From positions 1 through 25,351 of the forward strand of contig JAWQRM010000265.1 in NCBI GenBank assembly GCA_033557675.1: DNA of 25,351 bases, read 5' to 3'. Below the pieces are notes generated by a model that worked only from the letters and a program-made list of their open reading frames with translations, searched no databases and was not told where the DNA came from. Positions 17,132-25,351 of this stretch are shown one piece after another. A program made the position numbers and the translations under genes. The stretch comes from Coptodactyla brooksi (Eukaryota > Arthropoda > Insecta > Coleoptera > Scarabaeidae). The stretch's first letter is position 1. Each line of letters begins with the position of its first letter.

Positions 17132-20100
17132 TTCAAGGTACTAAAAAAATGTAAGCTAATTTCATACCCAATTAACAAACGCTTACATACCTTCGAAATT
17201 GAAACGATTATTAGTTTAAATCACACGCTTTGCAATGAATGCATTTTTTGCTTGTTAACAATTATTATAGTTGTCTAACATTGTTTTTTAATTGAGTAGA
17301 AATCATAAAAAAATGTCTTATTAGTTAATCGCTATTTTAGCCGTTACTACACTAACTTTGTAGTTTAATTTTGCGTTGTGGCGTGTTGTAATGTTTCTTC
17401 TAACAATTTCCAACGAGAAAAAATATAAATGTTAGAGACGTCAGGTGGGAAATTAGTCGCTAAGCATAAAATCATTTGTCATCTTTACTGCTGCTGTCTC
17501 TTTCTAAATATCTCCGCTAAAATATAAGACGCTTTATGGCGTCTTATAGTAGGCATGGAGCAGAGTATTTGAAAAAGGTAAACATGCACTGTTTGCCAGC
17601 CAATTTATTTAATTATAGATGTAGTGGTAGGAGAATTTCTTGGAACTATTTATAAATCGTTGTTTTCCATCGAAACACTTGAAAAGGCGACTTTGTTTAT
17701 TAGTTACCAGCCAAAAATACCACAGAATTCAGTTATTTTTCTTATTGGTTTACTGTAGTTATTTGTTTTTCCTTAAAAATAAGTAGAAGCTAAATTTTAA
17801 TTCATTTCATTTGCTATATAGTTAGAGGTCACTACATATGCCGGTTGTTCGCATATTATTTGGACATTACATCGAATAACTGTGGCAACGCCGTACGTTT
17901 GCCTTCTACTACTACGGTGGTCAATAGCAGATAAAACGTTTCTCGCCCGATCGGGTTCCAGATGTATGTATATCCCCTCTCTCATACACTGTTGTCGTCT
18001 CAAGTAGATGGCCTATACCTAGAACTCATGCGGACACATGGTATAATAACAAATGTTTGAGCCAACAAGACGGGTCCTTCTGCGAAAAATGGACGGAGAT
18101 GGTCCACCATAGAAAAATTATGAAATTTTGTAAACGATTGATGAAGAAAGCACTCGAAAAATCTAGGATAAACCTAATTATTTTAAAGTAAGTGCTTTAA
18201 ATTACCATTTGAGTCATTTTCACTTCATTTAAATGTGTACTTTTTATTTTCCCTTAAAACTAAATCGAATCCTATAATTCAGTTACCAATAATAATGTAT
18301 AGGTTTGTATAGAATTTTGTGAAAAGTTTAAAACTGTCTACGTGCAGGTGTCGGGCAGGTATTTTCAATGCCAGTCATGAATTAAAGATCGTCCATGGAA
18401 ACTGTTCTACTGTTTAAAGCCGCGTTCTGCGAGCAATTGACACGGATTGTTGGAATTTCTTGGCGCCTGTTTAGTAAAAACTTTCCTTGAAAACTCTAAG
18501 ATTGCATCTAAAAGAAGGTTATGTACAAAATTCAATGATGTATTTGTAATCATTGATTACGTGAATTAAATACGTAACGCTTCTTAAAGAAGGTTACGAT
18601 TAACGTGCTACATCAATTCAAATCTGCAAAAACGGAGAACAATGAAGGCTTAATTCGTATGTCGCCGATTTCCGAAGAGAGAGTTTAACCCCTTTAAAAT
18701 GATTTTCATTTGTCACAGACTGGTGGTTGCAAGATATTTCGATTCGGTGCATTTCTACAATGAACGCGAGTTTACTTGCTAATCACAGCGTATTATTAAT
18801 TAAAATATGTGTCTAATCTTCTTTGATTCAACCGTTATTTTCTTAGATTTAGTGTTTTGGAGAATTGCGAACCCCTAGAGGACAATAACCTACGATATAT
18901 GGTAGCAAAAAACTGTCTACACGGTGACAGGGGTTGTATAGTCTACATTGAAATTCATAATTCAGCCTTCAAAATAAAACAATAGTATACACCCCTTGGC
19001 ATTTACTGCATTATCATTAGTTGCGTGGAGTTTTAGCGACACTTAGGATCATTTGCATAAAATACCTCTAAATACGTTTAGGTTTAATTGATCTGGATAG
19101 AATTGGACACATCGGATTAGATATGGCAGATTTATTCGACATGGAAGAATTGACTATACATTGGGCGGAACCCATCTTGAAAACAAGAAATAAATGAAAA
19201 AATCTTTAACGATACGTCAAAGTTTATTATAAATTTAACTATTCATGTTTGCGCTTTTGCTAGAAAAAATGTATATGAATTACAATTTTCTACTTTAATG
19301 ATTAATAAAAAACAGTTTTACATGGCGTTGTGATTCATATCAGAAGTTACTAGGTTTACCGAGGGTTTAATAATGTTACATCCGAAGGTGTCTTTTTTCG
19401 AATGATCTAAATATAGAATGCTATTTCTTAATTCCCAACATTAGATGTAATTACACAACTTGTTTAAAACTGTATAACGCATAATTATTTATAAAAACAT
19501 ATTAATAAATTAAATACAGATAATTACTATAAAAAATATTTTATTTAATAAACTGCTAATGTTTATACAGAGTCAAAACAGCAACAATATACTAAACAGT
19601 TTACGCCAATAGAATGCATTCCTGCATGTCCAATATGCTTATCGTCGGATTTTGACTTGTAAAATACTTCCCGGTATAAAAAGATTGGGAATCGTATTTG
19701 ACCTTTTGAATCTTCCAAGGTGTTCGAAGTCTCTCGTAAACAATTTTTTAGGTACCTCCTTGTGACCGGAAGGTCGCAGATTAGAATTCCAACTCAAACC
19801 AGATTGTTTCCTAATAACATACATAATTAACCTTCAGACTGGAAATTAATTTATGTTATGCTATTAACGTTAGAATTATTACCGATGGTGTTATACATTT
19901 TTAAAGAGGTTATATAATTACTTATAATATAACTACCTACCTTTAATATAGTATGGTGGATTTTAAACTCTTTAAAAGCGGCATCACGTCTATTTTTAAA
20001 GTGACATAAAATCCGTTAGCTATTAATTGCAAGATGTTAATTGCTTATAATTCCTTATACTGAAAACTTGTCAACGTATCAAATTTGTTAACAGTTTTGG

Positions 20101-20228
20101 GCTTCTGACTAGCTATTTTAAAATCAAGTAGCAACTTGCTACATATCAACGAAAAGAACATTTAATGGGCAATCGGATACGGGAAATATAGGCTTTTTCT
20201 TTGAAACACAATTTTTGTTTTCTCTATA
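17132..20228. other. 3.1-kb intergenic stretch, no gene recognised
   Basis: AT-rich DNA read in six frames shows only short frames without family motifs. A local direct repeat, AAAGAAGGTTAYG (near 18511 and 18586), encloses an imperfect inverted repeat CAATGAT/ATCATTG. A minus frame at 19639-19824 contains WNSNLRPSGHKEVP, a string of the kind that comes from repeats in many genomes, and is not called as a gene. Confidence 0.5.
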
Positions 20229-20530
20229 TTAGGTTTAGGTTTGAAACGTGAGTGGGCTTATGCAGCCCTCCACTGCGACCATAGGTCTATTGTGGTCTAT
20301 TGTATTATGATTCACCTTCCAATCCTGCTCTCTGTAGAGAAAAGAATATATCTGGAGGTGATACCTTACCAAGGTCAGCTAGGCTCAGGTGGATATATCC
20401 GAAGACTTGGAACCTTGTTCTTCCCAGTGTTGGACAGGCACATAGCACATGCTCTGTACTTTACCGCAGATAGTCGATTTGCCGGGCTATCGGTCGGTAT
20501 ATAAACAACATTCATGTTGGGTTTAGGAAG
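20229..20530 (-). mobile_element. LINE 3' end: C-terminus and short 3' UTR
   Basis: The minus frame reads STEHVLCACPTLGRTRFQVF, then LSLADLGKVSPPDIFFSLQR, then stops at 20310 (TAA). HVLCxCPxLxRxRFxxxG near the end of ORF2 is typical of non-LTR retrotransposons with a C-terminal Cys/His knuckle after RNase H (I/Jockey-like groups). The 3' UTR is about 80 bp (CAATAGACC, GTCGCAGTGGAGGGCTGC) and ends in AAACCTAAACCTAA, a simple-repeat tail. An in-frame stop just upstream (near 20463) shows decay. Confidence 0.7.
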
Positions 20531-20960
20531 TTTAATCCCCCTAACTAATTTAAGGTTGGCTTCAGGTCATGGTTTGAGTTGGTAGCTGCTCCCTCCAACC
20601 AGGCCACCCCAGTGTAATTGGCCACGGTTACCTGGAGTCATTCAGGAAAATAGATACAGCTCTGACCCCAGGACTGCAGGACTGTCCCCAGTCTCCAATA
20701 GTAGCTCATTTTTCGTGCTGGCAGGAGGTTTTTCCCCTCTGCCGTGCTCCTTTTTCCGCTCCCCAGGTCCATGTTATCCCAGGGGCTGGGGCGACCCGAC
20801 AGTGGATCCCCCTGCAGCCAGCGCCTGATTCCGAAGTAAATACATTCGAAACCTTTGCACCGCCCTGTACACGACCGGGACGCTGACGTCACCAAGCCAA
20901 ACAGGTGGTCCGCCGGTAGTTTTTTCCTCGCCGGCCGGTTTCAAAATGGAAAACGAGTTC
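20531..20960. other. GC-rich island next to the LINE end
   Basis: Composition changes sharply here to GC-rich, with pieces such as CCCAGGGGCTGGGGCGACCC. Minus frames (LAAGGSTVGSPQPL, EKPPASTKNELLLETGDSPA) look like diverged coding sequence. It may be further upstream or 5' sequence of the same or another LINE, but I cannot identify it. Confidence 0.4.
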
Positions 20961-21289
20961 ACGGGAAGGAATAATTTTAACTTTCCTTAAAAACCCAAAC
21001 CCGTGGACTAATTTACGTTGTACAGGAGTACAATTCGACACTACCCGCCAAATGACGCTCCTGTGGCACATTCAATGTGCAGGTAAAACCTAATTGGTAA
21101 TCACTGCGATTTTCTCTATATTGTAGCTAGTTCTTATTTTGCTTATATTCCAGTTTTTTAAAATAGCAGTTATTGAATGTGAAACTTTTAACAGTGCCAG
21201 TGCATGCCAGAAAAATATTAATAGTTTAATTCCATTAAAATGCAGTAAGTTTAACATTTTGTTCAAGTACAAGCGCTTTCTTTTTACTC
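20961..21289. other. intergenic, nothing recognised
   Basis: AT-rich sequence between the GC-rich island and the dispersed repeat. No feature was seen. Confidence 0.5.
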
Positions 21290-21930
21290 TCTTTTACCGA
21301 TAGGTATACGCAATGAGAAAGTATTGCATTCGCAAAATATCCTATAAAAGTATTTGTAGCCTATTTATGCTACACATTTTGAATGGTTGGTCTGTCTGTT
21401 CGTCCGTCTGCCTGTGACTCATTTACCTCTTACGATGTTAGACGAATCAAAACAATATTTTACATATAAGCTTATTATTATAGAATCTGGTCACAATAAG
21501 GATTTCGTAAAAATTGTACATACGGTTGAGATACTTAACCTAAAAATTTTTTGATTTTTTTACAACCTTTTGTAACAAAAGATATTTTTATAATCTACAT
21601 AAAATTGTGAATAAAAAAGTATAAGGATTTTACATGTTTAAAATTAACGGTTCTCGAGTTATAAGTATTATTGTAAAAAATACAGTCCTATGGGGCAAGA
21701 GGGTATTTCGTTCTTAAACTTGGTTATTACTCTCTTTAATAACCGAGTTCGGTTTATTTTAAAAACTATTGAACTTCAGATTTTTGAATGGAATACCATA
21801 TATCTTATTACATTTTTAAAGTCCTTGTGAGATTTAAGGGCCACTTTAATTATTATATATTAGCTCCGAATTGTACAGTTTGGGCGTTATTTCGTATTTA
21901 AAAAAAGTGATAACTGTGATGGCAAAATTT
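21290..21930 (-). repeat. dispersed repeat, copy 2 (longer form)
   Basis: Reverse-complement relative of 16630-16985. It includes the GTCTGTCTGTTCGTCCGTCT stretch and an extra segment of about 280 bp (21560-21840) with AACCGTTAATTTTAAACATG on the minus strand and GGGCAAGAGGGTATTTCG on the plus strand. Confidence 0.75.
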
Positions 21931-22975
21931 TTCATAGAACTGTTATTGTTTGTTTTAGAAAAAAATGTTTCAAATAAAAGTTGCATCACATCGAACTCTT
22001 CGCAAATTTATGTTACAAGCTGTAGCAGGTTTATGCTACAAACGAGTCAGACTCATCAAAATACGGCCAGGTATTAATAATAATAAATGTTTTAATAATT
22101 TTACTGAAGAAAAAAGTTATGTAATACTGGTAAAGCAATGGATGTAATATATTGCAACTACATATACAATTCCATGACAATAATTACAGTTGTCACGCTG
22201 TATAAGCCGATATAGCTCACGGCTTTGTTTACATCCTGCTCCATTCTTTGTTATGTTGCTCTCTTCCAGTTTCCCACCATCATTTCCTGAAGGTTTAATT
22301 TGGGGCCATTTACTTCACAGTCTGCTTCTTCTTCTTCTTGCTTCGTCGGCCGTTCTTTAATCTCACCATATGCCCCAATACAATCTAGTATTGTGTTACT
22401 TCCAGTCTGAAGAATTTCTAGAAGATTAAAAAATTGTTACCTTTCGAAAAACGTTCATGCAATCGATATACATATACATACCTGTGTGTATATGTATATT
22501 GACTGCAAGATATACATAAATTATCGGCAGCAAACTTTTGTTTCTATTGTTTAAGTTATTTCTTTTCCTATTAAATTACTTTTATAGACACTTGTTTGCT
22601 GACTTTTAAATTTAACATATAACTTCACCGCAACTGTTGAATTTTCGATGATTTTAAGTAACATGGATAAAATACGTGTCTTTAGTAATTCGCGTTTTTC
22701 TTCAAAATGGCGAAGTTTTTTGAAAAATAACAAAAATAAAAAAAGTTTTAAAATTAAATTCCCCATAAAATAGAATAAATAATTTACAAAAATATAAATG
22801 CCTTTAGTACACTCAGAACGTCTACCAAATTTGGGTTTCCTAAGTAAAAGTATTATTGAGATATTGATTTTTGAAATTTTTAACCTCAGTTTGAAGGGCT
22901 ACAAGTATAACTTCTCTCTTACAACTTGGTATAGAAGTAAGTTAGGTTAAATCATCATATTTTAGCTTTCCTTAC
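21931..22975. other. intergenic, simple repeats only
   Basis: Contains (CTT)5 at 22325-22339 and a hairpin at 22466-22499. Open frames on both strands here have no recognisable similarity. Confidence 0.5.
22466..22499. repeat. inverted repeat, 15-bp arms, 4-base loop
   Basis: ATATACATATACATA, then CCTG, then TGTGTATATGTATAT; 14 of 15 positions pair. It is AT-rich; there is no adjacent gene for which it would be a terminator. Confidence 0.85.
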
Positions 22976-25150
22976 ATGCTCTTACTCTGTGTCGGTTCTT
23001 ATGCGAATTATCCTGTATATATTGTTACGGGACTGTACGGGGACTGTACCATAGAAAATGGTGACGTGTTAATCCCTGAACTAAAAATTAATAAAACAGC
23101 TAATTTATCGGAATGCTTAGCTAAAGCCAATAATGGAAGATGTGCCATCTTTAACCCATTTGAGCAAAAGATTGACCTTAATTTCAAAGAACGACTTCCT
23201 GCAAGAACTTTGGATCATGTAACGATTACAAACGGTTTTGAGCAAGATAATCAGAAAACCTCAAGCGCACTAAAAATAGCAGACCACATCAGGACAAACC
23301 ATTTGAATGAGGAAGAACGCCATAAAATTATTGACCTATGTTTAAAATATCAAGACATTTTTTATAATGACAATTCGAACTTGACTTTACTAGCACGGTG
23401 AAACACAATTAGAACCAAGAACAACAACCCAATTTTGTCGTTAAGGGTTTTGGCACCCGCAAGCTATGCGCGCGGAAATTCAAAGGTAAATCCAAATTCT
23501 TTTGAAAAGTTAGACGCTAGTGGTGAAAGAAAGTATCGCATGGTCATAGATTGTCGCAACTTGAATAGTAACACCATCGATGACAAATACCCTCTCCCGT
23601 GAATCGATAAAGTATTAGATGATTTGGGACGGTGTGTCTATTTCACGACCATAGATCTCGCCCAAGGATTTCACCAAATCGAAATGAACCATAGAGAGTC
23701 CACAGAGAAAACAGCCTTTACCGCCAACAGTGGGCACTATGCGTATTTAAGGATGCCATTCGGCCTAAAGAATGCTCCTTCAACATTCCAACGCGTAATG
23801 GACAACGTATTAAAAGAGTATCTGTATAAATCTTCTTTCGTATACATGGACGATATAGTGATCTATTCCAAATTCCTGTATGATCACACAGTCCACATTA
23901 GGCAAACCTCTGACAAACTGAGATACTATAATCTCAAGGTTCAACTAAATAAGTGTGAGTTTTTTTCCAAAAATATTGAATTTTTAGGCCACGTAATAAC
24001 TCCGGAGGGAATCAAGCCCAATCCATCCAAAATCGAAGCAGATCTAAATTATCCACTTCCAACTACAGTCAAAGAATTTAAATCCTTTTTGGGCTTGGTC
24101 GGGTATTACCGTCGATTTAGAAGCATTGTTTCCCCCATGACCAAGTATTTGAAGAAGGGAATTAAAATCGATACCCGCAATCCGGATTAACAAGAATCGT
24201 TCAAGTTATGTAAAGAATTATTGACCAACGCACCCATTTTAACCTATCCAGACTTCGAAAAACCGTTATGTCTAACCACCGACGCCGCAAATGTCGCAAT
24301 CGGTAGTGTCCTAAGCCAGGCTGGAAAGCCAGTTGCTATTATTATTCTAGAATTCTAAACTCCGCCGAGAAGGACTACAGCACAATCGAAAAAGAGTTGT
24401 TAGGAATCATAGACAGTACTAAACATTTTAGATCCTATTTGTATGGACGAAAATTCATAATAGAAACCGATCACAAACCACTAGTCTGGTTATTCCAAAA
24501 CTATTGCAAATTAATTCTAAATCAAACTGCGAAATTAGTAATCTCGTGTCAATTCAGACTAGACGTTATTGACCCTGACGATCAAACAGAAATTATTACT
24601 AAATATCACAACGAAACCCATAATGGTATTAACCAGACTTACGAAAAATTAAAACGAAAATACTTTTGGCCTAATGAAAGTCATGATCACGAGCGAGATT
24701 AATAAATACGAATTATGCCTTAAGAGCAAATATGAGAGAAAACCTTACAACATCGAAATGAAAGGTGCATTGCTTGCTGAGAAACCTTTTCACGCGTTAT
24801 TCATGGACACCTTTTTTTTCAGAATTCAAAATTTTTGACTATCATTCATTCTTTTTCGCGATACGCGCAAGCGTGCCACATTAAAGATGGTACCGGCATA
24901 ACCGTACTCAATAAGTTAATACACTATTTTGCTCTCTACAATTTTCCTAAGAAAATCGTGTGTGATGAAGGAAAAGAGTTTCGAAATAAAATTTCTATAG
25001 AATATTGTAAGCTTCACAAAATATAACTTCATTATACTACAATTAATTACCCTTCATCGAACTCACCGATTGAACGGTTACACTCCACCCTGTTAGAGAA
25101 ACTTAGAATTTTAAAGTTAAAAAAACCTAACGAAACCCCGTCAAATCAAA
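22976..25150 (+). pseudogene. Ty3/gypsy retrotransposon pol remnant (17.6/297-like)
   Basis: Pol domains are in order. A pre-RT segment spans 22976-23401. Reverse transcriptase follows, with DCRNLN near 23550, TTIDLAQGFHQI near 23645, MPFGLKNAPSTFQ near 23755, YMDD at 23843-23854 and FLGHVITPEGIKPNP near 23985. The connection and RNase H regions follow (LTTDAA near 24275, ETDHKPLVWLFQN near 24465). Integrase comes last: zinc-binding HxxxH near 24610 and a Cys pair near 24715, MDTF near 24805, CDEGKEF near 24960 and SPIERLHS near 25070. It is broken by stops near 23399, 23600 and 24188, by frameshifts after about 24335, and by further stops in integrase. No gag, protease start or LTR lies inside the window. 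Motif order and wording are closest to the insect gypsy group; some relatives carry env, none is seen here. Confidence 0.93.
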
Positions 25151-25275
25151 TGATTACAGCAATATTGATCCGGCCTGGCCAACCGCCACATTACGCTGAA
25201 TAGTCGAGGGTCTACTGTATATGTACGTAAATTCAACGTTTGCAAATTGTTTAAATTTATTTTGAAAAACATAGT
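25151..25275. other. junction between gypsy pol and the next element
   Basis: A short stretch after the last integrase similarity. No LTR could be recognised here, so the pol copy seems truncated at its 3' side, or its LTR is too diverged to see. Confidence 0.4.
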
Positions 25276-25351
25276 TCAATTCGAGAAACTCATCGGGCAT
25301 TACGTGCATTTTATGGTGCTCATAATCGTCCATCAGAACGATTAATTCGAG
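25276..25351 (+). pseudogene. IS630-like transposase N-terminal fragment (cut by window edge)
   Basis: The frame starting at 25276 reads SIRETHRALRAFYGAHNRPS then ERLIR with no stop. The pattern RALRxFYGxHNRPSExxIR is the N-terminal DNA-binding region of IS630/mariner-like insect transposases whose C-terminus resembles those at 1330-1650 and 6533-7668. The rest lies outside the window, so whether it is intact cannot be judged. Confidence 0.75.

Noticed and set aside
17797..18003. Minus-strand frame with Arg-rich sequence
   Set aside because: No motif, no splice context and no neighbouring exon.
20241..20504. Plus-strand open frame of 87 codons
   Set aside because: It is the antisense of the LINE C-terminus, which is supported by clear motifs on the minus strand.
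1..25351. CRISPR arrays, tRNA or rRNA genes, bacterial operons
   Set aside because: No regularly spaced repeats, cloverleaf or rRNA-like sequence was seen; gene structure is eukaryotic.

Overview
The window is AT-rich animal DNA and almost certainly insect: a split gene with very short introns (65, 77 and 122 bp) sits among mariner, Tc1-like, IS630-like, piggyBac, Helitron, LINE and Ty3/gypsy remnants. The order of insect cannot be fixed from this sequence; a beetle-like genome is only a guess.

The one convincing host gene is the 5' two-thirds of the insect ASK1 orthologue (apoptosis signal-regulating kinase, MAP3K5/MAP3K15 family). It lies on the minus strand and starts at about 15665. Eight exons can be placed with matching splice phases (15665-15629, 15563-15346, 15223-15029, 12308-12166, 11783-11447, 11369-11219, 4069-3753, 3240-2616). 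They encode about 674 residues: the N-terminal thioredoxin-binding-type domain, the central TPR/PH-like regulatory region and the start of the kinase N-lobe. The rest of the kinase is not in the window, so it should lie beyond position 1.

Positions 1-2615 are the 5' part of the next intron and hold debris of a mariner, a pogo/jerky-type transposase and an internally deleted IS630-like transposase. The 7.1-kb intron 4070-11218 is a transposon graveyard. It holds a decayed mariner (4421-5534), a Helitron 3' end with a 120-bp tandem duplication (5847-6205), and a piggyBac copy (10645 down to about 6400). The piggyBac is split by an IS630-like element with long terminal inverted repeats (6533-7668) and by a Tc1-like fold-back structure (8242-10017). 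Intron 3 (12309-15028) holds a second mariner 3' end butted against a Penelope-type hammerhead-like hairpin.

Upstream of ASK1 (15666-22950) no convincing gene was found. The region holds a repeat family present twice in inverted orientation, a second hammerhead-like hairpin with a large inverted repeat, and the 3' end of a LINE on the minus strand beside a GC-rich island. The right edge (22976-25150) is a broken Ty3/gypsy pol gene in the style of the 17.6/297 group. The last 76 bases open another IS630-like transposase.

No new multigene system was found. The most unusual structures are the nested piggyBac/fold-back complex and the two hammerhead-like hairpins.
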